A stretch of 64,000 nucleotides of DNA from Mucidula mucida (GCA_015501055.1 JADNYV010000039.1:186001-250000); one strand, 5' to 3'; shown: positions 37,249-49,285, counted from the first letter of the stretch. Made by a program: numbers and translations. The notes: generated from the letters alone by a model not told the origin.

Positions 37249-38190
37249 ACTGTAACTGCGAGGGAATTCAATACGCTGGAGAGCCTTTTATGACCGGAAG
37301 GGAGCTCGTCGGATACAAGCTGTGGCGAGGGATCTTTTTCGGTAAAGAGACTGTACGGGTCCGGCAATTTATTGACAATCATTAGGGCTTGAGACGGATG
37401 TTGGGTGTCAATGGTCAATGGGAAAGTGACGCATCTTCGGGGTAATGCGTCGAGAGATTAGGATTCTTGTAAGATGCCTGTAGAGATGATGCTGTACAGC
37501 TGCTTGGAGATCAGGCAGAGGCCCAGGTAACTCTGACTGATAATGGGTAAATTCAAGAGTGAATCAGTGATACCGCGAGAGAAGAACGAAGTTGGTAGTG
37601 GAAGAACAACGCTGTAGTGCGCCGGGTTTCCTCCGATTGGGGTCCGAAGATCTGAATGTTCAATAGCTAAATTGTCTCGTCAGGCTTGTCCAACGTCTCT
37701 TCCTGCCTAGGTAACGGTTGTCTTACAAACTAGAGCGAAATGCATGCAGGAGGGTCAAACTTGGATTATTGTCAAAAATGACGCAACAAAATGGAAGGAC
37801 AGGAAATCCCAGAGCAAACTGGATGCTGAAAAATTGGTAATGGCGATGTACGCAGGCCACGCCCACGGAATCCCCTAGTAAAAGGCGAGGGGATTGTCTG
37901 CTTGAGTGTGGCCTATCGCCTATTTAGTTGGGTGGAACTAAGAAGGACGTATGTAGCTGGTTTGTATTATGGTCAACTGACAGAGTACGGTCCACGTGGC
38001 ATGGCTTCCATCTTGGCCTTTCCCTTGCTCGACACTGGCAGATGAATCGATGACTTTGAGTGGATTGCCTACGCGCATCACAGAAAGATGCGCAAAGTAA
38101 TATTCAGACACTATGATTGTTTCGTTTATTCTTCATACACAAATTAACTCTTTGAAAATTGCTACACATGCAACGACATCTTGAACTTTC
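37249..38190. other. Intergenic, no gene supported
   Basis: About 940 bp containing the AA9 promoter and the 3' flank of the DUF1295 gene. No coding frame with motif or splicing. Confidence 0.5.
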
Positions 38191-39341
38191 TCAATCCTTA
38201 TACCACGGCCAGAAAACCGGAACTCGTCTACACGGAAATTCATCAGATGGCGACAATCAGCTTGGAAATTTCTCACCGTTTATATTCCTGCCACTGAAAA
38301 TCATTTCCCCATCGTTCTCGGCCGCCTCCTCAAGTGGAGGAACGCCGGATATCTGTGAGAAGATGAGAACCACGCTCATGAGGGACGAAAGCTTCCTACG
38401 TTTCGAAGTAGGAAGTAAGTCAACACCGGACTCATCGCTGCGAAAGCAATCGCGCCGCGTGGGAAGTATGCAGTCTGTAAGGCAGACGTCGATAGCGCCC
38501 ACATCCCTGTCCATATCCCAACTTCGCCGATATAGCTAAGTGCAAATTAGCTTGAGACTCTGGGAGCAATGTGGATTGGCAAAGCTTACTTTGGGTGACG
38601 ACTCAAACTCCACAGCCCACTTGTAATGAACTTTTCGTCGTGTTGTTTAGCGTTCTTAGCTTTACGCCATGCGGACTTTTGGTAGTCGGCAATGACCTCG
38701 AAAGCGAATGAGCCCGCGATGAGACCCAAAGCGGCATAGTCACGCAGAGCGAGTGCAGGATGGAGTGCTGGCGGCAGCGTGTTGCAAAGGTAGACAGGTA
38801 GGCCAACAACAAATACCCATGTAGCTGTGTAAAGTCAGCGTACGCGCAATGACCGGAATGTATTGCCTGCCTTGTGCCATCCAGAAGGCAAAGAAGGTCG
38901 CGGGCTTGTGCTTGACCTCGTCGAAGCGTGAATCACCGCCGGACTTGAGAGCACGCTGATAGACCATTAGACACGCCTATTATTTTGAGACGTGACTTAC
39001 TGTGGATAAGAAGTATCCGAGTCGTGCAGACCAGATCCCGATGGCAGCAGTTAGAACAAGTTGACGTGGCGCGAAGGACGAGACGGTAGGTAATGCGATA
39101 TTGAATCCATCCCAGTACTTCGTCTTGAGAGCGGGATAGTATAGTGAGAGGAAGGTGGTCGACATGAATCCAAAAGAGCCACAGAGATCATAGTACATTT
39201 CCTGCTTTTGAGGGACGAAGATGAGAGCGGCCACTGAATATTGCTGGTCAAGACAGTTCATAGTCATCGTCAAGCAAACTTACGCGTCTGGAAGGCATAC
39301 GCGCTGACGATGGTGGGGAGGAGACGCGAAAAAACAGCCAT
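38191..39341 (-). CDS. DUF1295 / steroid 5-alpha-reductase-like membrane protein
   Basis: The ATG at 39341 begins MAVFSRLLPTIVSAYAFQT; splicing to LAALIFVPQKQEMYYDL keeps the frame. Several membrane segments follow (GFMSTTFLSLYYPAL, QLVLTAAIGIWSARLGYFLS, WVFVVGLPVYLCNTL, DYAALGLIAGSFAFEVIAD). The diagnostic C-terminal block is GLWSLSRHPKYIGEVGIW, then PVLTYFLL, GVPPLEEAAE and QEYKRRVPVFWPWYKD, stopping at TGA 38191-38193. The family has the fold of NADPH-dependent sterol and lipid double-bond reductases of the ER; the substrate is unknown. One base seems lost near 38315 (AA for AAA on the coding strand). Confidence 0.85.
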
Positions 39342-39484
39342 GATGGTACGGGGAAGAGAAGGAACCAAACGCCTTTTGACCGCATCAGCACATGACGACA
39401 TGTCTTGCCGAGGTCATGGACGGGACGAGATCGAAAGAAGATAAATACGTGCATTTTTGCGAATAAACATAGTGTGTGTGTAAA

Positions 39485-40161
39485 TTAGAACCCTAGGGCG
39501 GCCAACGTCTCAGTAAATCCTTCGGCCACCAAAAATTGTTGGGCATCAAGCATCCTATGCATATAATTAGATGCAATATTCTGAACTATGGCAACACGTA
39601 CATGATGTGGACAAGGCTCAAACCCCCGGGAAGTGTGGCGTTGTAAGCGATAGCGGCGGCCGCAGTTTGGGTATCAAGTTCATCAACGAAATCCGCGAAG
39701 CTGGGAACTGTAGCGGTGGTGAGACCAGACAGGCCAGCCGCAATAAGCCTAACGATATTCAGCCGGAAAAAGGCGTATGAGAAACAGTACCCACGAGTAA
39801 CATTCGGAGAAGAATACACCAATCTCATCGTTGGTGGGACTATCGGTGGTAGAGCCCGAGGTGACTGGCGTATTGGAGAGATCCTCCGCCGCGGTACGCC
39901 AAACGGTGACGAGGTCATCAATCTCTGCCCCGACGGTTTGGTCGTTAGCCTTGTGGCTGGCCTGCAAGGTGACTGGAAAATGATGCGTCAAGGGGGATAT
40001 AGCAAGACTATACTAAACATACCGATATTGGGAATGTTGATGTGGATGCTCTGGTCCAAGGAGCTGACTATCTGCATAATCTGCGGATTAGTGTTGCTCT
40101 GGGCGAAGCAAACTGCAGAGAGTGTAAAAGCAGCGAGAAGAGAGCGGATGTTGAAGAACAT
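39485..40161 (-). CDS. Small secreted helical protein
   Basis: The ATG at 40161 gives a signal peptide (MFFNIRSLLAAFTLSAVCFA). The mature part is about 155 residues, Thr/Ala-rich and predicted helical (QIMQIVSSLDQSIHINIPNI, DDLVTVWRTAAEDL, GLSGLTTATVPSFADFVDEL, LDAQQFLVAEGFTETLA). It has no cysteine. Four exons end at TAA 39485-39487. The second intron needs one extra base near 39819 (CC) to keep the frame. It resembles basidiomycete secreted proteins of the hydrophobic-surface-binding type in size and composition, but I cannot name the family. It is likely extracellular or wall-bound. Confidence 0.65.
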
Positions 40162-40465
40162 CTTGTGAAAGAAGCAGGCTGAGGAATTTGAGGGAAACAG
40201 TCCTCATTATATACGCACAGAACGCCGATACATGAGAGCGAAAAGCCGTGCCTTGTCATGAATAATGAATACTGGGTAATTTCCAAGACACCTTGGTGTT
40301 ACACGGCCGTGCGCTGTTTATAATTCAATGGACGTAATCTCTCATCGAGCGACAACCGGGGGCGCGCATTTCACCACGGACACGGTGCCGAGAGAAGATG
40401 TGAGAGTATGAGGCATTATTCCATGCGTGATGGTGAGTACACCGCGTCAGTCGCGTGAGATAGTA
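40162..40465. other. Intergenic, no feature seen
   Basis: The 300 bp upstream of the small secreted protein gene; no coding frame seen. Confidence 0.4.
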
Positions 40466-40759
40466 TCAGGAACAATGAATAGACGCGACTGATTCCATCG
40501 AGGACCGTAGGCTTGGCTCCATTTTCAGGGCAAAATCAGTTGGAAAGTACGAATGGTGAGTAAAGGCCGACGAGAAACCCGGGAGTGTGTAGACAGTGAG
40601 AGAGTATTCAGAACTAAGAGCCAAGACAGAGACCAGTAGGATATCCAAGAGACTACAAGAAGGGAGCTGTCGGAGTCTGAACGAGAAATGGGAAAGGTTA
40701 GGGTTAGGTTCAAGTTGACACTCCTCCTGCTCGTTGTCGTCGACGGTGTAGTCGCCCAT
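40466..40759 (-). CDS. Doubtful short ORF
   Basis: The ATG at 40759 opens a 97-residue frame starting MGDYTVDDNEQEECQLEPNP, then a hydrophobic stretch (LLDILLVSVLALSS) and a serine-rich tail. No family, intron or CaaX end is seen. It sits head to head with the AT-hook gene (41084), so it could be a small unannotated gene or a chance frame in its promoter. Confidence 0.3.
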   Translation of the reverse strand: MGDYTVDDNEQEECQLEPNPNLSHFSFRLRQLPSCSLLDILLVSVLALSSEYSLTVYTLPGFSSAFTHHSYFPTDFALKMEPSLRSSMESVASIHCS

Positions 40760-41083
40760 TTGTGCTGCAAATTTGCCCAGCTTTAGGCGATATTTTCAAA
40801 GTAATATTTCTGACCAACATTCAATATCTTCCGGGCAATAACCGGCTGCCAGCAGGTGCGCCCGTCCCGCTTTGACTGTATATCTGAATATTTAATCGTT
40901 TATCGGCGGGCAGGAAACGTCACACCTCCGGATTCACGAATAAACGGGTGTTGACAGAGGCGACCATACTGTTTGTGCCATGCTTTCGCTTTGTTGCCAA
41001 CGCTGAGGCGCCGGTCGCCCTTGTTCTCCTCCGCGAACAGGTCTGAATTTCGTATCTTCTCGCCCGGCGGCGGCGGCGGCGCG

Positions 41084-42767
41084 ATGGATAGCAGCAATCC
41101 CCAGCACTATCAGCCGCTCTCCCATGCACTTCGTCTCCCAATTGGTGCCAATGCGACTGTCTCGCCGTCCAACACGTATATTCGCAAGCCGGCGCGCCGA
41201 GAAGAGGAGGAAGATGAGGACGCGGAGGAGGACGTTGTCGAGCAGGAGCTTAGCCGAGATCAACCTAGTCGCCCAACCAGTCCAGCTGAAAAGACGCCCA
41301 GGTTGACCCAACCTCTATCCTTTTCGCAGCGTGTTTATCCTGTTCTAGTAATCCCGATGTCCAGCAGCAGCCAATCATTCATCAATACGAGCCAGACCAG
41401 AAACGGCGTCCAGGCCGACCGCGAGGATCCAAAAATCGCAAACGAGAGTCCCAGCCGCCCACCAAGCAGGACCAGCCTGCAGCACCCCAGAATCCTGGTG
41501 TCAATGCGCAGAACAAGCAGTACTATGAATTCCAATGGCGAGTCCTCAATCTATGTGGAGAATTCTACAGAGCTGCCGAGGAACTTGTCAAGGATACTAA
41601 TCCCCTGATCATCGCCCAGTGCTATGCCACGGCAGAAAGCACAGTTGACCCGCTAGTCATGCTCAAGGATGCTAAACGCGTCTGCGATAATCTGGTAAGC
41701 CCGCGCGTGTGATCTGTTTCACTTATTGACTCTTGCAGATCGCAAATCCGTCGCGTCTGATCGCGAATCCGCCTCCTCCAATGTACCCGGTCATCCCTAC
41801 ACTCTACCAGCCCCCGGGAGGACAACCCGCGGCCTCAACATCTACCGCTCCGCCCACCGTTATCAATCAGCCACAGTCTTTCGTCGTTTCAATGGGTGCT
41901 CCGCCTCCCGCTCAATACCCAGTATACGCCACGCCATACCAGCCGCCTTATTATTCTCATTATCCTGCCTACCCGCCTCCACCCCCTGGAACGGTTTACT
42001 ACCAGCAACCGCCGCCGCCGCCGCCACCACCTACTGTCCAACCCCCAACAGCGCATCAGCCTACGCCCACTCCCACTCCCCCTTCTTATGCGCTTGTACC
42101 CACCACTATCTCCACCGCGGCTGGAAACCAAGGCTCCTGGTCAGATGCTGAAATTGAGCGTCTAAGGAGTCTGGTCGATGAAAGTAAAGCCAACAATCCC
42201 ACTGGAGACTTGAATTGGGATTGGGTCATATCTCAATTTGGCAACGATCGCACACGGTACGATTTGCTTGTCATTAAAAGCATAAAATACACTCATGCGA
42301 ACCTTCTCAGACATCAAATCCTCATAAAAGCCACTTCCCTCGGCTTGAAAGAAAGCTCAACGCGTCAGGTTCCTTCACGGGGAACGAAACGACGTAGGGA
42401 CGGAGACGGGAGTGTCACCCCTCCTCCTGCGCCTCCATCCGCATCTCCTTCCGGTGCTAACACGAATACCACGCCTACAGAAAGTCAGGGCCCCGCGACG
42501 CCAGCTGCATCTCCCACGATGCACAAGCCACCCCACTCGGCGGGTGCGCCAAAGTCGACGCCAACGCCCAATTTACCGTGGCCTATGCCCACCGTAGCGG
42601 TGAATACCACATCGCCGGTCATGACGCCCTCCTCGGTCGACCGCTCTAGCAGCTACTATCGGCCGCGACCTAGTGAGTCGTCCAAGCCGATTATGGGACC
42701 GAGCCATGGGCACATCCAGCACCAGTTCATGTACCATCCCAATTCGAACGGCGGGTCCGGAAAGTGA
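41084..42767 (+). CDS. AT-hook and Myb/SANT-like nuclear regulator, 512 aa
   Basis: Exons 41084-41301, 41349-41694, 41739-42256 and 42311-42767 total 1539 nt with matching phases. The N-terminal region has an acidic run (REEEEDEDAEEDVVEQE) followed by an AT-hook, KRRPGRPRGSKNRKRE, which binds the minor groove of AT-rich DNA. Next is a helical domain (EFQWRVLNLCGEFYRAAEEL), then a very proline-rich linker, and a Myb/SANT-like block at about residues 305-360 (GSWSDAEIERLRSLVDES, LNWDWVISQFGNDRTRHQIL). A basic KRRRDGDG patch could be a nuclear signal. The make-up suggests a chromatin or transcription regulator. The targets are unknown. The frame is intact. Confidence 0.7.
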
Positions 42768-42924
42768 TCCTGGCTGATTACCCCCTCCTCACGGTTTTTT
42801 TTGGTTGCTCTTGGACTCTTTTTGCTGTCATACTTGTTTTGCTAGGTATTGAACTGTACTAATAATCTCCCTCGCATTATCTTTGTTTAATGTCACTGCG
42901 CTCCGCTTTGATGCGGGTTCGTCG

Positions 42925-44715
42925 CGAATAGCTGCATTACCCTACAGCTGATCCTCCTATCGATGTGCGAACCGTCAGCTTCGTTCGTGTAATGTCTGCA
43001 TCCTTCGTGGGCATCCGACCACAACAGTTCTCGCCTAACGTGAAGGCATTGATGGGAGAGCTGAGAGGGCGGTGTCTATCTTGATACTTACCAGCTTCTC
43101 TAGAGACGCACAAATACGGGCCGTGTCATGGGAAGCCGATAAATCATCTCGTATCACAAACTATATCGATCCAAGCGAACACGCAATAATCACATAAACG
43201 CCAACATCGTCATCCTCCTGCTCTCTTTATCATGAATCTTCTCCATCTCTGCCGCCATCGCATTCGGACTGTGCACTTTCAACTGGAGAGGCCGCCGCGC
43301 ATGGAGGGTCTCTCCTGAGAGCGACGGAGACGATGAACTGCGCGTCAAAGTTGGGAACGGGTTGGTGTCGAGGGGCGGGAGATCTTTCGTCGTCAGACGC
43401 CTGCTCGCGACGGGGAACGTGAAGGCGCGGAGGTCGTCCGACGGAGATACGGGTGTGCTCAACCGGCGCGGTCGAGGGTGTGGAGTAGTAGTAGCATCAT
43501 CCTCGCGCCGTCGCAGCAAATCCGGACGCGTCTCCCACTCGGCCTTTATACGCTCGGCGGCCGTCTGGCGCGTCCCCCCCATGCTGCGCTCCATCCGAAT
43601 TTCATCCACGAGCGTCGTCGCGTCCCACTCCCCGCCGTGCTTGGCGTGTTGCTCCTCTAGGTGCCGGTGGATAGCTGGGGGGAGGAGGCCCTTTTCGCGC
43701 AGCTCCGAGTTTGGGTCGCGGCGAGAGGACGATGATGATGATGGGATGGGTTGAGGTTCTGCGGCCGGTGGTAATAGTCCGCGCTCGCGGAGGGCGTCTT
43801 CCCGACGGCGTTTCGCGGCGCTCGCGTCATAATGATGATGCGCCCGATACGCGGGGTCGGGTGTGGGAGTGGTGGGCCAGGTCGAGTTTCGGGAGGGCGG
43901 TATGAGTCCTCTTTCCCGTAGTGCCGCCTCGCGTCTGGAAGTACTACTATCAGGAGAAGAAGATGTGAACTTGTTGGATATGCGGCGGAGGAATTTTGGT
44001 CTGGTGAGAGAGCGTCGGGGTCTGGGGGTTGGTTAGATAAATGTGCACCACCAGCGAGTCATTCAAGGAATCCTTACTCAAGTTCTTGTGGCTTGCTCGA
44101 CATGACGGTGTGAATGCAAGCTGTATGTAGCCCGGTGGCTTTGATTGGCAGTGCTATAGTGAATTGATATCAGAGCGAAGCGAACTTTTGATGTGACCTC
44201 GGGGCTACATATCACTTTATATGTTAGTTGAGGGTTCGATATCCAGGGCCGAATGGAAAAATGTGTTTCAACGACAAGGTTGAAGGATGTACCCCCAGCA
44301 CGACATTGATGTACCCGCCCGAATTACCGTTCCAATGAAAAAGTGGGAACCACTTTTGAATGTAGTAGCGTCCATTATTGACCATGATTAGAGTCTCGAC
44401 GATGGTCTGTATCAACTGTGACAGTAACTCATCATGATACATGCCTCGATATATCAAGCCAAGCGCAGGTGCAAGGTACCCGGGACAGCGAAGAATGACC
44501 GTGAAGCGCTAGCTTGTGCTGAATTTCATACCAAGAGCGCGATACAGAACAATCATTTTTGCCAAAACGAAGGATGATGGAAGTGGTGTTGACAAATGAG
44601 ATACATAGCGACTGGTCGATAATATCTGCTGGAAGCCAGGAATAGACTGTATTCCAAAAAGTACCAAGGCAGGCTCGTGTGCAATGAACTTGCCTCAAAA
44701 CAAGGGCGCATGGAC
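42925..44715. repeat. Tandem unit, copy A (complete)
   Basis: This unit holds a 3' flank, a minus-strand gene (43190-44103) and about 600 bp of 5' flank ending in a CTTGCCTCAAAACA block near 44695. The same order recurs at 44716-45278 plus 60895-61325 and at 61326-62970. Confidence 0.7.
43190..44103 (-). CDS. Unrecognised Arg/Pro/Ser-rich protein with LRERGLLPP repeats (copy A)
   Basis: Exon 1 (44078-44103, MSSKPQEL) joins exon 2 (43190-44021) over a 56-bp intron, giving 285 residues in an intact frame. The motif ALRERGLIPP, ALRERGLLPP, ELREKGLLPP occurs three times in the first half, each after an Arg/Ser-rich stretch. The centre holds a likely helix (TTLVDEIRMERSMGGTRQTA, then RIKAEWETRPDLLRRR). 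The C-terminus has LQLKVHSPNAMAAEMEKIHD. No signal peptide or membrane segment. I do not recognise the family; the composition points to an intracellular, partly disordered protein with short binding motifs. Two further copies in the window are damaged. Confidence 0.6.
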
Positions 44716-45278
44716 GCGACTAGGTGTTGAACTGTTGTCTAGCGTTCCAGTTGACCGTTTAGCGTCGCGACTAGCTGCATTACCTGATCCTCTACCGATG
44801 TCCGAATTGTCATCTTCGCGTTCGTGTAATGCCTGCACTCTTCATAGTCATCCGACCACAACAGAATTCTCGGTCTTGTGCATAACGGTTACGCGAGCTA
44901 AGACGATCCATATCGTGATACTTACTTACTACCTTTCCAAGGTCCGTATCATAGGAATCCGATAAATCATGTAGTATTATCACTAGTACTTCAACCGCAC
45001 ATAAAAGCCAACCTCGTCAACCTCCTGCTCTCTTCATCATGAATCTTCTCCAGCTCTGCCGCCATCTCACTCGGACTGTACACTTTCAACTCAAGAGGCT
45101 GCCGCAGTTGTCCTGAGAGCGACAGAGACGATAAACTGCGCGTCAAAGCCGGGAAGGGACTGGTGTCAAGGAACGGTAAATCCTTCGTGGTCAGACGCCT
45201 GCTCGCAGAAACGTCCGACGGAGAAACGCGTGTGCTCAACCGGCGCGGTCGAGGGTGTGCCATGCTGTGTGGAGTAAC
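44716..45278. repeat. Tandem unit, copy B (3' part of the split middle copy)
   Basis: Matches copies A and C from the 3' flank (TCTAGCGTTCCAGTTGACCG-type block) through the last third of the gene. Similarity to copy C stops at about 45278, just after GTGTGGAGTA; the DNA beyond is unrelated. Confidence 0.7.
44991..45275 (-). pseudogene. Truncated copy B of the LRERGLLPP gene
   Basis: Encodes only the C-terminal part, from AHPRPRRLSTRVSPSD through LQLKVHSP-like LELKVYSPSEMAAELEKIHD to the stop near 44991. The N-terminal repeats and start are missing because foreign DNA begins at about 45278. The missing upstream half of this unit is not at this locus; only its 5' flank survives, at 60.9 kb. 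Confidence 0.75.
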
Positions 45279-45508
45279 AGCAAATATTACCGGTAACAAG
45301 TCGCATTATACTTTGGGTTTGAAACCGCTCGAAACATTGGAGCCTATTATGGTACATTGACCAGTTCACTGCGAGGTCATGTCAGTGCTTCACCCTGGCT
45401 CGGGAAGTGTAGACGTGAAAGCAGAAGGCTGATAGAGGCCAACTTCAATAATGCAGCTGAGAGCTGTCTTGCAGACAGTTGAGAATCACGGAATTACAGA
45501 TATACTAA

Positions 45509-47044
45509 TTACGGTATGCTTCCAGCTCGACTAAGCCTTGGAGTGCTCGGGTCACCGGTGGCGATGACCTGAGGGTTTTCTTTCAAGTACTCTTCGCGTA
45601 GGTGAGCGATACGGCTCATTCCTGGATAAGCGTCTCCATACTCATACAGAATGGCAGGGGGTTGAATTTTTCCTGTCCAAAGAGTAAACACAAGGAGTGG
45701 CTGGCATAATGAGCGCTTTCTTACCTGCCTCAACGTCGGCAAAGATTTGCAGAAGATCTGGGGGAAGGTTGCGTTCGCGTGCCTCTATGTCACCGACACT
45801 CATGCTGTTGTCGGATATCATAGACGGAGCATCCTCCTCGTGGACGGGGCCCCCCGAAGCGCCGCCAATTCCAAGGCCGCCAATTCCCACAGTGCCAGTC
45901 CCAACACCGCTAATTCCAACACCACTGATTTTTTCCTCATCGCCCATCCCTGAATCAGATTGATCACGTTTTCGTTTTTTTGCTGCCGGGGAGTCAACAT
46001 CCTGGCGCAGATCAAGAGTTCTAAACACACTTGTGGCCCATGCCGGCAAGGGCTTCCTTAGAACCCCCTTGGTAGTGTGGGGCACTGCCTTGAAGATCGA
46101 CCAAGCAAAACGAACATAGAGAATATAAGGAGATATTCTTGCTGGGATATTAAGCGAACGGAGATGATTCTTGACGCCAGAGGCTGTCCGCATATGCGAC
46201 ATGTAGTATGCGACAAATGCGACTGTGCCATCTGCAGCAGTCAGAGGGAAGGGACAGAACATCCCAGTATTCATAAGGCGATGTGCGAAAGGATCCATGG
46301 TCACCAAACACCGAATGTCGTCAATGACACGGAAAATCGTTCCAGGAAGAGTATATTGAGCCCCAGTAGCGCGTTCCATAATACCGTGGACCTCGGCCTA
46401 ACAAATAGAATCAGACCTAGACCAGCAAAGTTAGGAACACTCACCCAGGTTGCATGTTGCTGGGGCACAACATGTTGACATTCGACGAGGTCGCAGTTTC
46501 CAGTCAAAATGCAGACTTGGTCCTGAGCTTTTATCCAATGCCCGACTGAGCTGGCGGCGAAAGGGACGAATGGAATATCGTTGTCGTTGTACGAATTGGT
46601 GAGCGTCTTCCAGGGTTCGGGAAGCTCGTCAGGGCCTGCAGGCGGCTCCCACGCATCGAAATCTGCGCAAATGGTGTAGTCTGCCAAATCAAGGTCGTTC
46701 GCATGAAAATAGCATTTCCCGCTGGCAATCAACGCGTCAGTCTCTGGTATTCGCGATTCTCTATCTTTTGACCGGGACAGGAATCCCTCTGTCTGGGCAA
46801 CGATAGTCGCGGCTTGGTGTACCAGCAGTCTCGACATCCCCATCAACGTGCCCCGCTTGGTCCTACACCCAAAGACGAGGATAGCGCGTTCGCGTATTGG
46901 ATGGGCCACAGACAGATATTTCAATGGTTCTATGGGCAGCGCTTGCACAGGTGGTTTGGCGGTCTCTGGCTCTGTCATACTCGCCATGACGGTCGAGAGA
47001 CGTGATATGGTCACAACAGATTGGTCACGCACTGATTTCACCAT
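45509..47044 (-). CDS. HNH nuclease-domain protein, 478 aa
   Basis: Exons 46445-47044, 45725-46397 and 45509-45672 total 1437 nt with matching phases. The ATG at 47044 begins MVKSVRDQSVV; a second in-frame ATG at 46987 may be used. The centre carries an HNH-like block (VCILTGNCDLVECQHVVPQQ) interrupted by the first intron right after the tryptophan of QHATW, then VIDDIRCLVTMDPFAHRLM. The C-terminal part has KKRKRDQSDSG, a likely nuclear signal, and a run of GVGI/GLGIGG repeats. This family is common and variable in Agaricomycetes; a nuclease role is inferred from the fold, and no target is known. The gene is intact and lies in the 15.6 kb insertion, beside the long inverted repeat. Confidence 0.75.
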
Positions 47045-47080
47045 TTTGGGACAAAATGTCCGCCTAGTCTGCCAAGTCGA

Positions 47081-48042
47081 CGTACTATGCTGTCCATCGG
47101 TGTTGTTTCGCCCAGGGATATTGTATCGGTCGTCGATCGCGCCTTAAACGATGGAATTTCGCCTCAATTCCTCGCGGATTCTACTCCGTACTATGTCTTC
47201 TATAATGCCATATAAAAAGTTGAACGAAAACAAATGAGAACTCGTTGAGATTCAGCCCGGAGGGGGTGTAAGTGAGTTCCCTTGAGGCAAACACCTACCT
47301 AGTGAAAGTTTACACTACCGGGGGACATTCGGCTTGGCTGTAGAGCAAGAGTAGATGTATATACTGCTACTTGTACCTTTTCCGGGATCAAAATCGAAGG
47401 GAAACATCGTAGGCGGTATGAATCTGTGCGGATTACCTGCTTGGTCACAATCTGTCACATCAAGCATACAAAGTCCGCAAGCCGTGTTTCGGCACAGACA
47501 CGCGCTTTACTTCCGTCCTTAATTTTCGTGGCCAATCGATATCGTTGGACCCCATCGAAATGCCCGCCGATGATTCGAAGGAAACAAGGGTCCTGTTTTG
47601 TCTACAGACGCGAAACGCGCTTGATCACGACTTAGCATGCCATTCTCGGCAGGACGGCGGACTTTGAAATCCTCATCGCATGTCACGCCTGAGCATCGCA
47701 GCAACTTTTTACGATGTTTCCCTTCGTTTTTGATCCCGGAAAAGGTACAAGTAGCAGTATATACATCTACTCTTGCTCTACAGCCAAGCCAAATGTCCCC
47801 CGGTAGTGTAAACTTTCACTAGGTAGGTGTTTGCCTCAAGGGAACTCACTTACACCCCCTCCGGGCTGAATCTCAACGAGTTCTCATTTGTTTTCGTTCA
47901 ACTTTTTACATGGCATTATAGAAGACATATTACGGAGTAGAATCCGCGAGGAATTGAGGCGAAATTCCATCGTTTAAGGCGCGATCGATGACCGATACAA
48001 TATCCCTGGGCGAAACAACACCGATGGACAGCATAGTATACG
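47081..48042. repeat. Large inverted repeat, ~331-bp arms and ~298-bp spacer
   Basis: The left arm 47081-47411 reappears as its reverse complement at 47710-48042. The arms differ by only about five or six substitutions and one or two small indels, such as a GTCGTCG/GTCATCG difference. The spacer 47412-47709 has no coding frame. The left arm begins 37 bp upstream of the ATG of the HNH gene, so it includes that gene's promoter. The right arm faces a decayed DUF6729-like gene. Confidence 0.92.
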
Positions 48043-48387
48043 CTCTGGGGGAGTTAGCTGCCGACGTCGCCGAGCATAGATTTGGTAGTTAGTTCCCACA
48101 CGGTATTTTTACTGCTCGTCTTCGATTTCGCCTGCGCGTTTCAGTCACGGGGGTGCCAGAAGTAATGCTGGCCGCCCTTCTAACGCAACAAAAGTGGGAA
48201 ACAAGGACGACAGGAGCATATTGTCGTTCTTCCAGCAGAAATCAATTGCTGTTGACACAAATATCAGCGGCAGTACTGGTAGGAAGGACAAAGGAGAGGA
48301 AAAGGGGAAAGGGAAGGAGCTGATAAACACATAGGTGCCGAAGATACGTGCTCATCCATCAGTCTGAACACTGATCTCCATCTGACC

Positions 48388-49256
48388 ATGACCAGTCACT
48401 GCAGCTCTCAAGGAACGTCATGGCCTCGTATCTGGGTCAGACTCACATGGTCAGTACTTAGACTGCCTTTCCTTTTTTTGAGAACAAAACTAATGCTTTG
48501 CAGATTCTCAATTTGCGCATGCGTACACGCGGCGGCGGCAGAGGCAGAGTCATCGGCAACCCAGGAGTCCATGTCTGCCTCGGATGACTTTGATATGGAC
48601 TTTGGTTATGAGGAGTACTCTGAAGCTGATTGGGACGAGGCGTCGGCTGTTCGCGCTGAATCATCTCAGCCTCGCGACGCGTTTGCCACTCTGTCACCTA
48701 CTCCACCAAATAATAATACGTGTTCCTCGACTACTTCTTTCTCCATATCATACACGACAGCACAATATTCTCCTGCCAGTCACATTCCGGCATCCGCATC
48801 TATCACAGCCGCCCGACTTGATGCTCTTTGACAAGATTATACCCGTTCGCAGGAAATGGACAAGTCATGCCGCGGGTCCTCATCTACAATGAACGACAGC
48901 CTCTTTGAAGATGACTGTGATGAGGGACGATGATCTTGATGGGGCAGAATAAGCTCTTGAACACGAGTCCGACCAAGACCAAGCAACTGCGGGTATTCTC
49001 CAAACCTATCTGGAGACGGAATTACAGCGCATCCAGGACGAGATCCAGAAGCATAAAATGCCGAAAAATTACATTGATGGTACATTTTGGCGCCGTCCTC
49101 CTGATCCACTCTTCGCATTGAATTCTACTCTCGGGTAAAATACCGGATGCAGCACCATTCTATCTCATCGACATCTTTGTCTGGAGTCCTTATTTCTTAC
49201 CAGGTGCACCGGATGTGTTTCGCTGTGAATGTGGTGCGCATCTGAGTAGAAATGGT
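48388..49256 (+). pseudogene. 5' part of a DUF6729-like gene, decayed
   Basis: Coding-like pieces in order: SASDDFDMDFGYEEYSEADW (from about 48572), DSLFEDDCDEG, ATAGILQTYLETELQRIQDE, KNYIDGTFWRRPPDPLFAL and DIFVWSPYFLPGAPDVFRCE with CGAHLSRNG, which has the Cys pair and the P-G-x-P layout I associate with the fungal DUF6729 domain. Frames switch and in-frame stops occur (near 48936, 48955 and 49136), so the gene is dead or very poorly resolved. The last exon ends at 49252 and is followed by an intron holding a Ty3 element; the gene resumes at 60018. Family naming is from memory and uncertain. Confidence 0.6.
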
Positions 49257-49285
49257 ATGTTGCCATCACTAAAATGATTTGATCT

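Noticed and set aside
40695..40712. Telomere-like TTAGGGTTAGG
   Set aside because: Only about two units, within an open frame and far from any end; chance is likely.
47412..47709. A gene in the inverted-repeat spacer
   Set aside because: Only short overlapping frames; no start, splice or motif evidence.
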